A DNA stretch of 64,000 bases. Origin: Anaerolineae bacterium. GTDB taxonomy: Bacteria > Chloroflexota > Anaerolineae > Aggregatilineales > Phototrophicaceae. Shown one piece after another: positions 7,272-20,610 of this stretch. Made by a program: the position numbers and the translations under genes. The notes beneath the pieces were generated by a model. The model did no database searches, was not told where the DNA came from, and worked only from the letters and a program-made list of their open reading frames with translations. Each line of letters starts with the position of its first letter. Positions within the stretch are counted from its first letter, which is position 1. The stretch is from NCBI GenBank assembly GCA_022824365.1, contig JAJEAA010000007.1, positions 22,431 to 86,430 of the forward strand, written 5' to 3'.

Positions 7272-7985
7272 ATGTTTCCTATACATGTGGTCGGGCGCGA
7301 CAAGTCGATCCCCAAAGCGACTATCGTAATCATTGTCATCAACCTCTTGGTCTTCCTTTGGGAACTCTCGGTGGATGCCAAAGGCGACGGTTTCCTTAAG
7401 GCGGCGCTGCAAAATTATGGTCTGGAAGTGTGCAAGATTGGCGAACAATCGATCGCCACAACCGGCTTGGACACCTTCCGCAGCCTTTTCCTTCACGCGA
7501 GCGTGGCTCACGTTTTGGGCAATATGTGGTTCCTCTTTCTCTTTGGCGGCTTGGTGGAGCGCTACCTGGGCAGCGTGAAATACGTACTGGCTTACCTGGG
7601 CTTCGGAGCTGCGGCGACGCTGGCGCATGTCGCTTTGGGAAACACGGTCTGCACCGTCACCGATACGGGAGTGGTCATCGGCGCGAGCGGCGCGATCGCC
7701 GGCATCATGGGCGGATTCCTTGTGATAAAGCCGAAGGCCAAAGTACGCACGATGCTGGGCTTCTTCCGTCCTTTCGTCTGGACGATCAAGCTGCCGGCTG
7801 TTGTCTTCCTTGGTTATTGGCTTTTGATGGATGTCTTGCAGCATGTGGGCTGGATCGGCGTCGAGACCGACATCGCGCACTGGGCGCATATTGGCGGGTT
7901 CTTGGCCGGCGTCCTGACCACCTTCGCGGCTGGCTTCATCAAGCCGATGCCGAAGCCGGACCCGTTGGAGCACTTGGCCGAATAA
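7272..7985 (+). CDS. Rhomboid-family intramembrane serine protease (second of two)
   Basis: A 237-residue membrane protease with the rhomboid dyad intact: Ser of GASG (about 139) and His of HWAHIGG (about 206), plus HVLGN in helix 2. A GAGG ribosome-binding site lies 8 nt before the ATG. The first loop (residues about 35-70) carries a conserved-looking YGLEVCKIGEQ stretch that parallels YALDICAVQAQ in the first rhomboid, which supports a duplication. A strong terminator follows the stop codon. Substrates cannot be inferred from the context. Confidence 0.86.
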   Translation: MFPIHVVGRDKSIPKATIVIIVINLLVFLWELSVDAKGDGFLKAALQNYGLEVCKIGEQSIATTGLDTFRSLFLHASVAHVLGNMWFLFLFGGLVERYLGSVKYVLAYLGFGAAATLAHVALGNTVCTVTDTGVVIGASGAIAGIMGGFLVIKPKAKVRTMLGFFRPFVWTIKLPAVVFLGYWLLMDVLQHVGWIGVETDIAHWAHIGGFLAGVLTTFAAGFIKPMPKPDPLEHLAE

Positions 7986-8012
7986 GGATAAATCAGCCTG
8001 AACAAGTTCATG

Positions 8013-8045
8013 AGCCAGGGCAAAACAGTCCTGGCTTTTGTTTTG
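8013..8045 (+). terminator. Rho-independent terminator after the rhomboid pair
   Basis: AGCCAGG (8013-8019) pairs with CCTGGCT (8030-8036) around a 10-nt loop and is followed by TTTTGTTTT. It lies between convergent genes. Confidence 0.85.
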
Positions 8046-8055
8046 GTTTGGTCCC

Positions 8056-8799
8056 CTATTGGAGAAATGGAATATAGAGGATGATCAGGTTGGCGGCGAT
8101 CTGGCAGATCCAACTGGCGGCCAAGCCATTGCGCTTGCGAACATAGACGTAAAGCAGATTCATCGTCAGCAGCAGGATCACGATAACCAGGGTGACTGCC
8201 GGGAACTCTGCCACGGACTGCCACATGACGGGGAAGAAAAGCACGATATTCCAGAGGGTCGCCAGCAAGCCAACGAGCCAAAATGCCAACTGACTCTGCA
8301 GCAAGCCGCGGAAAAAGAGCGTCTCGGCGATGGGCATGACAAAGACGAGGAAAGCAAGCAAGCTGCCGGCGGTCATGCCAGGGAATAGGCGGTCCGCCGC
8401 TGGAGCCAGCACCTGCTGGCTGAGAAATACCAGGAAGGGGATACCCAACATGACAGCGTACAAGATCCCCCAGCCGAGATTGTCGGGCCGTTCCTGACCG
8501 ATGCGCTCCATATTGCCGAGCAGCCATGAGAGTACGCTGACGCCAGCGAGAGCGCCCCAAGCCAAGGTGTATCTTAATTCGATGCTGTCAGGCAGCAGGG
8601 GCGTGAGACCGATGCTTAGCGCGGCGGCGATGACAAAACCGAACAGAGGATCGCCAGCGCCGCGATATTGCGAACGGGGAGCGGCAGGGCTCCGGCTAGC
8701 AGCGCCTTCCGAGGACTCCAAGACATCGGGCAGAGTAGCCTGATTATGGGACCGTTCTTCGGAGTTTTCCAATGGATCAAAAGGCGCATTGGGCATCAT
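8056..8799 (-). CDS. CPBP-family membrane protein with degenerate catalytic motifs
   Basis: A 247-residue protein with a polar N-terminal tail of about 45 residues and then several hydrophobic helices. The stretch PIAETLFFRG matches the first motif of CPBP (CAAX protease/Abi) proteins, but has Ala-Glu where active members have Glu-Glu. The later His-containing motifs (FxxxH and HxxxN) appear as NIVLFF and CQIAAN, without histidine. It is therefore probably not a protease. Its ATG overlaps the stop codon of the threonine aldolase gene by 4 nt (ATGA), implying translational coupling. The intact relative at 24714-25580 provides a direct comparison. Confidence 0.65.
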   Translation of the reverse strand: MMPNAPFDPLENSEERSHNQATLPDVLESSEGAASRSPAAPRSQYRGAGDPLFGFVIAAALSIGLTPLLPDSIELRYTLAWGALAGVSVLSWLLGNMERIGQERPDNLGWGILYAVMLGIPFLVFLSQQVLAPAADRLFPGMTAGSLLAFLVFVMPIAETLFFRGLLQSQLAFWLVGLLATLWNIVLFFPVMWQSVAEFPAVTLVIVILLLTMNLLYVYVRKRNGLAASWICQIAANLIILYIPFLQ

Positions 8800-9836
8800 G
8801 ATAGAATTGCGCTCACCGCCGAAATCACCTTGTCAATCGCGGCGCGATCAATCCAAAAGTGCGTGCGCAAACGAATCTGACCGCTTTCGCCACCGTATGG
8901 CGACATGAAGATATTATAGTCGCGGCGCAATTTGTGGACAAACTCGTCAAGGGGCGCGCGGGCGTCATTGGCCAGCGCGAAGAAAATAAAGTTCGTGTTT
9001 TGGCTCTTGATGACAATGCCAGGGATTTCGCTCAAACCTTCGGCGAGCAACTGCGCATTACGATGATCTTCGACAAGGCGATGGCGCATTTTGTGGAGCG
9101 CGATCAAGCCGGCGGCGGCGAGGACGCCAGTTTGTCGCAGGCTGCCGCCGAGTACCTTGCGCGCCCGGCGCGCCCGGCGGATGAAGTCTTGACTGCCTGC
9201 CAGGACGGAGCCGGCGGGGGCGCAGAGCCCTTTGGAGAGACAGAATGTCACCGAATCCGCGCCGGCCGCCAGCGACTTCACATCGGCGTCGTAAGCGGCG
9301 GCCGCATTAAAGATACGCGCGCCGTCAATATGCAGGATCAGGTTGTTGCGGCGAGCGAAATCGGCGACCTCAGCAGTGTAGGCGGCGGATATCGGTACAC
9401 CGCCCGCCATATTATGCGTATTTTCCAGCGCGACCAAGCGCGTCACCGGTTTATGCTCATCGTCCGGATTGATGGCTTGCTCCAGGTCGCGGAGGCGCAT
9501 CGTGCCGTCGACTTGCACCGGCAGCGTATGCGGGAGGATGCCGCCGAGTTGCGCCATGCCACCTTGTTCATAACGGAAGATATGCGAGGTATCACCGACT
9601 ATAATGGACTCGCCCCGCTGGCAATGCGCCAACAAGGCGCAGAGATTGCCTTGCGTGCCGCTCGTGACAAATACAGCGGCTTCCTTGCCGAGTAGTTCAG
9701 CGGCATCCCCTTCGAGCCGGTTCACCGTGGGGTCGTCATGATAGACGTCATCGCCGACTTCCGCCCGCGCCATAGCTTCGCGCATCTGGGCTGTTGGGTG
9801 ACTTACGGTATCACTTCTCAGGTCAATGTATTTCAT
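8796..9836 (-). CDS. ltaE: Low-specificity L-threonine aldolase
   Basis: PLP enzyme that splits L-threonine or L-allo-threonine into glycine and acetaldehyde in the cytoplasm. From the ATG at 9836 the protein has 346 residues and starts with the family hallmark DLRSDTVSHPT. Further motifs are VGDDVYHDDPT, the SGTQGNL phosphate-binding stretch and the PLP lysine in CLSKGL (about residue 201). The frame is open for 50 codons upstream, but family length supports the chosen start. It is coupled to the degenerate CPBP gene downstream by an ATGA overlap. It is divergent from the P-type ATPase gene. Confidence 0.9.
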   Translation of the reverse strand: MKYIDLRSDTVSHPTAQMREAMARAEVGDDVYHDDPTVNRLEGDAAELLGKEAAVFVTSGTQGNLCALLAHCQRGESIIVGDTSHIFRYEQGGMAQLGGILPHTLPVQVDGTMRLRDLEQAINPDDEHKPVTRLVALENTHNMAGGVPISAAYTAEVADFARRNNLILHIDGARIFNAAAAYDADVKSLAAGADSVTFCLSKGLCAPAGSVLAGSQDFIRRARRARKVLGGSLRQTGVLAAAGLIALHKMRHRLVEDHRNAQLLAEGLSEIPGIVIKSQNTNFIFFALANDARAPLDEFVHKLRRDYNIFMSPYGGESGQIRLRTHFWIDRAAIDKVISAVSAILS

Positions 9837-10011
9837 TCGATATGTCCGCTGCGTCTGCATCCGCCAATGCAAAGCGATACTAGACAGAAAGGCTTGACTT
9901 GACAATAGCAAGACTTGTTCGTCGCGGTTCATCGTCGCTGTCTGAACTAGCTGATACGGCAAGCGGTTTTGCGCTACAATCGGCAAGTTCCATTTGTGAA
10001 ATCAGAACGCT

Positions 10012-10038
10012 TTGCCAGCTTACCGGCAGTTGTATAGT
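10012..10038 (+). promoter_or_regulatory. Possible promoter of the P-type ATPase gene
   Basis: TTGCCA (10012-10017) and TATAGT (10033-10038) are both good hexamers but stand only 15 bp apart. A perfect TTGACA at 10049-10054 has a poor -10 (TCAATT) and would start transcription almost at the ATG. Confidence 0.3.
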
Positions 10039-10089
10039 AAAGTTGCGTTTGACAGAGAGATAACGAGAACGTCAATTAAGGATTTCCGG

Positions 10090-13083
<2,994 letters not shown>

Positions 13084-13106
13084 ACGCGCCACTGCGGTGG
13101 CAAGGT

Positions 13107-14828
<1,722 letters not shown>

Positions 14829-14883
14829 GGACGTCTCCGCTATAGGAACGCTAGGGTCAACGAGTTTTCGCAACGACGGCGGT

Positions 14884-14892
14884 ATTGTAGCA
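14884..14892 (-). promoter_or_regulatory. Predicted extended -10 promoter of the ATP sulfurylase gene
   Basis: Minus strand TGCTACAAT: a TACAAT hexamer with the extended TGn, about 55 nt before the ATG. No good -35 is seen. Confidence 0.4.
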
Positions 14893-15095
14893 TAGGAAAG
14901 TCGGTTGGGAGAGCGGGAAATGAAAATGACATAGGCGGCTCAAGTGTGGAGGCGCCATATTTGAATAATCGCTTGAAAAAAGCGCTTGGCCGAGACGACT
15001 TCACCGCCGATATCATCTGAGAATAGCTGAGCTAGAGACTCCGTGATGGAATCGGCCTTTGGGATATGGCGCTGCCCGCGGCTCTTACTGACAAC

Positions 15096-17444
15096 TCAAG
15101 AAATCTCGCTTCCCGCTTCGGCAGCTCGCCTTAGCTCACCATCAGATCGTAATCGCCGACCCCGCTCGCGGACTACGCCCGGCGCCAGATTGATATTTGT
15201 CAACTCCGCCACATCCCGTTGGCTCTCAGCTTCGTCCCCCGCAAGCTCCCGACCATTATTGCCCCAGAGCGTCAAACCCGGCGCCAAATCCCCGCTGACG
15301 CCGGACATGCGGATGGAAATGCCATTGGCTGATGAAAGCAGGCAGAGTTGGATCGTGTCGTAGTCCGCGCCTTCCGGCAGGCTGCCATGGTGTATGCCCC
15401 CAAAACTCACTGTCGGCTTCTCGATATCCGGCGCCGGGAAACTCGTCTTCGCCCGCTCGCCGCTGAATGCCTCCAGCTTGTAATCGCCCCCGCCGCTCTC
15501 GGACCGGACGCTGAGCGTGTACAAGCCCGGCGCCAAGTCGACATTTGTCAACTCCGCCGTGTTCGAGCCGCCTCTGGATACGTCTTCCCCCAGCTTCTCG
15601 CCATCGCGCAAAAGCGTCAAGCCGGGCATCATGCAGGCGCTCATGCGAATGGTCGCCGTTGCGTCTGAATGCAGACGCAGTTGGATTTTGTGGACTGCAT
15701 CGCTATCCGTCAGGAATCCTTCCAACGATCCGCCGATCTCGATCAACGGCAAATCCGGGTCCGGCGCAGGCTCGTCCGGCGGCACAACCTGCGCTTCCGC
15801 TTCCGGCAGCCCGCCATCGAAGACTTCCAACTCATATCGCCCGCCGCCCCGCGCCGCCCAGGCTTTGAACTCGTACAAGCCCGCGTCCAGCTCAATGTTT
15901 TCCAATTCGGCGATGTTCAAGCCGCCCTCATTCGCGTCCTCAGCCTGCTTGTCGCCGCCGCCCCATAGCGCAAGCCCGGGAACCATGTCGGCATCGGGAG
16001 CGGTCATACGGGCGGACAGGACAATCCTGTTGAGCAGGCGCAACTGGATCCGGTTGTTCTCGCCGCCCTCGGACAGCGCGCCTGTCAGCGAGCCGCCGAC
16101 CGCGATCACGGGCAAGTTGGGAGCCAGCGGCGGAACATCGCCGCAGTCGGCGCCGACGCAGTTCTGCGGGCTGTTGTCCGAGAAGCGAGCGCCGCCGTCC
16201 AAGGTGATGCTGAAGCCAGCGTGGTGGATCGCGCCGCCGGAGCCGCCGGCATTATTGTCCCTGAAGGCGCTGCCGAGGACGATCAAAGAGCCGTCGTTGA
16301 AAACCGCCCCGCCATCGCCGTCGGCTGAATTGTCCCTGAATTCGCTGTTGATCACGGACAGAGCGCCTTTGTTGAATATCGCGCCGCCATGCTCCTCCGT
16401 CTTGCCGTTGCGAAGCGTCAGATCATATAGCGTCAGATTGCCGCCAGCCGCCACTTCAAATATCCGATAACTATTCTCGCCGCTGATGGCGCGACCGCCG
16501 CCGTCAATGGTGATGCCGGACGAGACGCTCGGCGGATTGCTTTCCAGCGCGATGTCCATGCCCAGTTCGATGGTGTCAGCGCCGTTGCCGCCCAGGCAGC
16601 CGCCGCTGGCTCGGTCTGTATTGGCGGCGGTGATGGCATCGGCCAGCGCGCAGCCCTCTCCGACAACGATCGCTTGCCCCGCTTCAACCCGCGCGGGCTT
16701 GCTCGCCTGGTCGCTGGTCTGCTCCAGCCAGTACTTGCAATTGCCGCTCTCGGCCGACCAGCCGGTGATAGTCCCGTGACGGATCTTGAACCAATAGTAG
16801 CCGTTGGCGTCTACCGGTCCTTCCAGCACATCGACGACCTGACCCGAAGGCAGCTCCCCCAGTTTTGCGCCTCTGATCGAAGCCTGGTCGCGGATGTTGA
16901 GATGGCTGCTGGCGCTGTTCATCGCGCGGAGACCCGGGCTCAGTTTGGCGTCGAGCCTTTGGCAGGCTGGCTGTTGCAGTGTGAGAGTTAGGGTGTAGTC
17001 AACCCCTGGGTCATTTCCAGCCAGGTAAGCATAATGAATATAAAACCAGATCGTATACTTGCTGGTTTGCGGCAAGCGTAAAGTACGCGTGTAAGGACCA
17101 TTGGCGAAATTGTGCACATCCTCAAATAGTTTAATTTCGGAGTTATCCCTATCACTATAGAACTTAATGCTTCCTAAAGGATATTGAGCGTTATAAGGGC
17201 GGCGATTAATTTGAATTGAAATAATCTCACCAGCCGAACCCTGAAAAAAATAGGCCCCTTGCTCGTGTCCTTTCGCTGTATGACCATAGGAAATACGGAA
17301 AGCGGCGTTTACGGTCGCCGGCAGCAGACCAGCCAAGCATATCAATGCCAGCAGCAGGACAAAGAATTGGATTCTTCTTGTTAGGTGAAATCGAGGAAAG
17401 GAAGATTTACTATTGTTCGATATTATTTTGGGAGTTCCAAACAT
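15096..17444 (-). CDS. Secreted SH3b / beta-helix / PPC-repeat protein, C-terminus probably frameshifted
   Basis: A 782-residue exported protein. After a positively charged start a hydrophobic signal segment (about residues 26-48) is followed by a lectin-like or PPC-like region, an SH3b-like stretch (LNIRDQASIRGAKLGELPSG, WFKIRHG), a right-handed beta-helix region typical of polymorphic outer membrane proteins (repeats such as FRDNSADGDGGAVFND), and three PPC-like repeats each ending in a GLY..GGGRYELE-type strand. The third repeat breaks off after LAPG; another frame encodes the expected ASGVGDYDLMVS, ending at 15131. The N-terminal 400 nt are more AT-rich than the rest. Function is unknown; adhesion or cell-surface binding is a guess. 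Confidence 0.7.
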   Translation of the reverse strand: MFGTPKIISNNSKSSFPRFHLTRRIQFFVLLLALICLAGLLPATVNAAFRISYGHTAKGHEQGAYFFQGSAGEIISIQINRRPYNAQYPLGSIKFYSDRDNSEIKLFEDVHNFANGPYTRTLRLPQTSKYTIWFYIHYAYLAGNDPGVDYTLTLTLQQPACQRLDAKLSPGLRAMNSASSHLNIRDQASIRGAKLGELPSGQVVDVLEGPVDANGYYWFKIRHGTITGWSAESGNCKYWLEQTSDQASKPARVEAGQAIVVGEGCALADAITAANTDRASGGCLGGNGADTIELGMDIALESNPPSVSSGITIDGGGRAISGENSYRIFEVAAGGNLTLYDLTLRNGKTEEHGGAIFNKGALSVINSEFRDNSADGDGGAVFNDGSLIVLGSAFRDNNAGGSGGAIHHAGFSITLDGGARFSDNSPQNCVGADCGDVPPLAPNLPVIAVGGSLTGALSEGGENNRIQLRLLNRIVLSARMTAPDADMVPGLALWGGGDKQAEDANEGGLNIAELENIELDAGLYEFKAWAARGGGRYELEVFDGGLPEAEAQVVPPDEPAPDPDLPLIEIGGSLEGFLTDSDAVHKIQLRLHSDATATIRMSACMMPGLTLLRDGEKLGEDVSRGGSNTAELTNVDLAPGLYTLSVRSESGGGDYKLEAFSGERAKTSFPAPDIEKPTVSFGGIHHGSLPEGADYDTIQLCLLSSANGISIRMSGVSGDLAPGLTLWGNNGRELAGDEAESQRDVAELTNINLAPGVVRERGRRLRSDGELRRAAEAGSEIS

Positions 17445-17573
17445 GAGAATGCGCTCCAGCCGCGCTTGTCGATAATATACGAAACAAGCAACTCGCGAGA
17501 TTATAGCGTGAACTTCCCGGCGCGCAAGAATTTCGGGTGGATTTTGCCGGGAGAGTTTCGCTGCGAGTATCAA

Positions 17574-18362
17574 TCAGTCTTTTCGGTCCACCCCGGAGAG
17601 TTTGCGACCGAAGTAGACCAGCACGATGCTCAGACTGTAGAGCGCGAGCAGCGGCGCCATGACGAGGAACATGTTGACCGGATCAATGGTCGGCGTGATC
17701 AGGGCGGCGGCGATTGAAGCGCCGACGATAGCGATGCGCCACTGTCGGATCAAGGTGCGGGCGCTGACCAAGCCGAGCAAGGAAATGAGGAAGAAGATAA
17801 GCGGCGTCTGAAAGGCGACGCCCATCCAGAAGAGCAGCGATGTGACAAAGCTGATGTAGCCATCAGCCGTCCATTCCGGCTCGAAGATCTGCGCCTGAAA
17901 CTCGTTGAGGAAGCCGAGGGCGGGCGGCATCAGGATGCGCCAGGCGAACAATACGCCGACAATGAAGAGCACAGTCGTCGCCGGTATGGAGAGCAGAATG
18001 TAGCGCCGTTCTTTGCGCGTCAAGCCGGGTATAATGAACATGAGCAACTGATAGGTCACCATCGGTATGGACAAGATGCCGCCGACCATCAGCGCCACTT
18101 TGAAGTAGATGAGGATATTGCCGGTCGGGTCGAGGATGACGAGCTCGCAATTATTGACGCTGGGGATGCGGCAGTATGGTTCTTGCAGCAGCATGAGCAC
18201 GCGGTCGGTGAAGAAAATGCCGATGACCGTGCCGACAACCAGGGAAAGCACAGCGCGAGTGAGGCGTTGGCGGAGTTCGTCGAGATGCTCAAAGAACCCC
18301 ATACGGAGTTCATGACCGTCTTCGAGCGCCTCCGGTACCGTCAAATCTGCCGTGTCCGTCAT
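17574..18362 (-). CDS. tatC: Sec-independent protein translocase TatC
   Basis: Polytopic core of the twin-arginine translocase that recognises RR signal peptides; 262 residues with six hydrophobic segments. The family signature FFEHLDELRQRL is present near residue 23. TatC comes directly after a tatA/B-type gene (2 nt gap), so the two are cotranscribed with nusB. The secreted repeat protein encoded downstream does not have an obvious twin-arginine motif and need not be a client. Confidence 0.93.
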   Translation of the reverse strand: MTDTADLTVPEALEDGHELRMGFFEHLDELRQRLTRAVLSLVVGTVIGIFFTDRVLMLLQEPYCRIPSVNNCELVILDPTGNILIYFKVALMVGGILSIPMVTYQLLMFIIPGLTRKERRYILLSIPATTVLFIVGVLFAWRILMPPALGFLNEFQAQIFEPEWTADGYISFVTSLLFWMGVAFQTPLIFFLISLLGLVSARTLIRQWRIAIVGASIAAALITPTIDPVNMFLVMAPLLALYSLSIVLVYFGRKLSGVDRKD

Positions 18363-18364
18363 GG

Positions 18365-18907
18365 TTAAGTCTTGTTGTTGTCGCCAGCCCGCGTCCAGGC
18401 GCCCAGGTCAGCCGCATTGCCGTTGGCGCCGGCGGTTGAATCGAGCCCGCTCCAAGCGCCCATCGGTACCGGTTCGGGGAGTTTTCGAGCCGGTTTGGGC
18501 GTCGCCGGTTCCGGCAAGAGGGGCTTGGTTGCGGGCTTTGCATCGCTGGTCGAGGCGGTATTCCGCTTGTTGTTCAGCGTATCGCTGACTTCTTTAACGG
18601 CGTCGAGGTCTTTCTTCACTTCATCCAGCGAGTCCTGCACCGGCTTCGTCATCGGCTTTACGGCATCGGTGACGGCGCTGTTGAGGCTCTTGCGGGTAGG
18701 AGGCTCTTTGGGCAACTTGATATCGACGCCAGCCTCGTCGAATTCCTTCTGGACCAAATCGACAGTCTCGGACCAGATCTTGCGGAACTTGGCCACGTGC
18801 TGGCCCAGAACATAGGACCAGTGAATCATGCGCTTGGGACCAGCGAAGACGAGCATGATAAGCAGTATCGCCACCAATTCCCATGCGCCGACGCCGAGGA
18901 AATTCAT
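18365..18907 (-). CDS. tatB: Sec-independent translocase subunit TatA/TatB
   Basis: Single-span Tat component, 180 residues: one N-terminal hydrophobic helix (about residues 8-24) followed by FAGPKR, an amphipathic helix and a long, charged, Pro-rich tail. The length and the tail favour TatB over TatA, but the two are hard to separate by sequence. The ATG overlaps the nusB stop (ATGA), indicating translational coupling. Together with tatC it would give a minimal Tat system; no third tatA-like gene is visible here. Confidence 0.85.
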   Translation of the reverse strand: MNFLGVGAWELVAILLIMLVFAGPKRMIHWSYVLGQHVAKFRKIWSETVDLVQKEFDEAGVDIKLPKEPPTRKSLNSAVTDAVKPMTKPVQDSLDEVKKDLDAVKEVSDTLNNKRNTASTSDAKPATKPLLPEPATPKPARKLPEPVPMGAWSGLDSTAGANGNAADLGAWTRAGDNNKT

Positions 18908-19452
18908 GCCGTATCATCCACTTCCGCCGCAGGCTGCAATTGTGGCTCCAACTCTGTGGTGATCGCGCCGAGGACGCCATGCACGAAGCCATGCGCGTGC
19001 TCAGCGCCAAATACCTGCGCCAGGTGCACCGCCTCATTAATGATTACGGGTATAGGAGTTTTGCGTTTCTGCAGCAGGTATTCATAGATGGCGATGCGCA
19101 AGATATTCCGGTCAATGACAGCGACCTGATCAACAGGCCATTCCGGCGCGTATTCCTGCAATATGCCATCGATGGTCGTGCGATTCGCAATCACCCCGTT
19201 GACGAAACGGCGGATATGTTGCCGTACCGCGTAGGCTTCCGGACGTTCCATGAAATGAGCTTCGAGCGTATCAGCGAGTTCATGATCGGTCGTATCCAAT
19301 TCGTAGAGAATTTGCAGGCTGGCGCGTCGCGCGACGGAGCGATCGGCCGCGCTCGGTCCTGGATCGACAACCTCAGATGTGATGGTATCGACAGCCGGAT
19401 CGAAGTCACTCAATTCGAAAGGATAGCTATCAATCGTCGAGGATTCGTTCAT
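18904..19452 (-). CDS. nusB: Transcription antitermination factor NusB
   Basis: RNA-binding factor that joins NusE/S10 on boxA of rRNA leaders. The protein has about 182 residues from the ATG at 19452, with an in-frame TTG at 19470. The first 45 residues are acidic and not family-conserved. The helical NusB domain starts at ARRASLQILYELD and includes VAVIDRNILRIAIYE and INEAVHLAQVFG, all typical. It is the first gene of the nusB-tatB-tatC operon. The predicted extra N-terminal segment makes it longer than the usual 130-150 residues. Confidence 0.9.
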   Translation of the reverse strand: MNESSTIDSYPFELSDFDPAVDTITSEVVDPGPSAADRSVARRASLQILYELDTTDHELADTLEAHFMERPEAYAVRQHIRRFVNGVIANRTTIDGILQEYAPEWPVDQVAVIDRNILRIAIYEYLLQKRKTPIPVIINEAVHLAQVFGAEHAHGFVHGVLGAITTELEPQLQPAAEVDDTA

Positions 19453-19600
19453 GCCTCGCGTCCCGATCAACGGATTAGCGTGGCGCTAGTGTAGCGTAGA
19501 CTATGTGAATTATCCACGTTGAAAGCCAGGCAATCAATGCCGGACACTTGGGGAAGGCTGCCGGCATTCGAGTTGTTGATAGCAGGAGCGACGCTTCGCC

Positions 19601-19629
19601 TTCTCGACCGCGCCGCCTGGGACTATAAT
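19601..19629 (+). promoter_or_regulatory. Predicted promoter of the ABC exporter operon
   Basis: A perfect -10 TATAAT at 19624-19629, with a weak -35 TTCTCG at 19601-19606 (17-bp spacer), about 65 nt before the ABC ATPase ATG. Confidence 0.5.
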
Positions 19630-19692
19630 ACTCCGACTCGTCCGCCTGTAATCAGCGACATACAGTCCGAATCTAAGGAAACAGGAGCAGCC

Positions 19693-20598
19693 ATGCTGGC
19701 GAAACGGCCTTTGGACCCGCAGCAGGCGCTGGTTGTCGACGTCATCACCAAATATTTTCACCTGCCCAAGCCGCCGCTTTGGAAGCGATTGCTTGGCGCA
19801 AAAGAGACGCTGCCGGCGCCGGGCATGCTGCCAACGGTCAAGAACGGCGCCAAAGAACCGGTAGCCGCGGTGGATCACGTCAGCTTCACGGTTGCTCGCG
19901 GAGAAATCTTCGGCGTCCTGGGACCAAATGGCTCGGGCAAGTCGACCCTGATCAGATTGATATCCACACTACTGAAAGCGGATAAAGGCAGCGCCAAGGT
20001 ATTCGGGATTGATATTGCCGAAGATGAAATGGGCGTGAAGCAACTTATCAGTCGCGTCTCGGTGGACGCCGCCTTCTTCAAGAAGCTGAGCCCGATGGAG
20101 AATCTGCTCTATGGCGCGCGGCTCTATGGCGTGACGGGACCGCAAGCGACAGTCAGAGCCTACGAAATCATGGGGCGGCTGGGCTTGAAGCGTTCGACTT
20201 ACGCCGAACCGATGGAGGAGATGAGCCGCGGCATGCAGCAGAAAGTCGCCATCGCGCGCGCCTTCCTGACTTCGCCGATTCTGCTGCTGCTTGATGAACC
20301 GACCACCGGGCTTGATCCGCGCTCGAAGCGAGATGTCCGCGCATTCATCGAGGAGTTGCGCGATTCGCACGATGCCACGATTCTGATCACAACGCACGAT
20401 ATGGAAGAAGCCGACGTGATTTGCGACCGAGTGGCGGTGATCCACAATGGCAAGCTGGTCGCCACCGGCACGCCGGAAGAACTCAAGCGAAGCATTTCGA
20501 ATAGTGGCAAGCTGCCAACGCTCGAGGATGTGTTCATTCACCTAACTGGCGAGCAATTGATTGATGTCGACGGCGCCAAGGTCCCTCTATCTGGCTAA
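19693..20598 (+). CDS. ABC-2 type transporter, ATP-binding protein
   Basis: Cytoplasmic ATPase of an exporter, 301 residues. Motifs are Walker A GPNGSGKST, a non-standard signature SRGMQQK in place of LSGGQ, Walker B LLLLDEPTTGLD and the switch histidine in ITTHDMEE. The first 50 residues (HLPKPPLWKRLLG and a Pro-rich stretch) precede the ATPase fold and resemble drug or polysaccharide exporters of the ABC-2 group. AGGAG lies 6 nt before the ATG. The membrane partner follows after 12 nt. Substrate unknown; a NatA-like or drug/lipid exporter role is plausible. Confidence 0.88.
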   Translation: MLAKRPLDPQQALVVDVITKYFHLPKPPLWKRLLGAKETLPAPGMLPTVKNGAKEPVAAVDHVSFTVARGEIFGVLGPNGSGKSTLIRLISTLLKADKGSAKVFGIDIAEDEMGVKQLISRVSVDAAFFKKLSPMENLLYGARLYGVTGPQATVRAYEIMGRLGLKRSTYAEPMEEMSRGMQQKVAIARAFLTSPILLLLDEPTTGLDPRSKRDVRAFIEELRDSHDATILITTHDMEEADVICDRVAVIHNGKLVATGTPEELKRSISNSGKLPTLEDVFIHLTGEQLIDVDGAKVPLSG

Positions 20599-20610
20599 TC
20601 GGGAGACAGC

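Noticed and set aside
6975..7973. A 332-codon minus-strand open frame across both rhomboids
   Set aside because: It spans two genes and their spacer and has charged low-complexity sequence typical of antisense frames.
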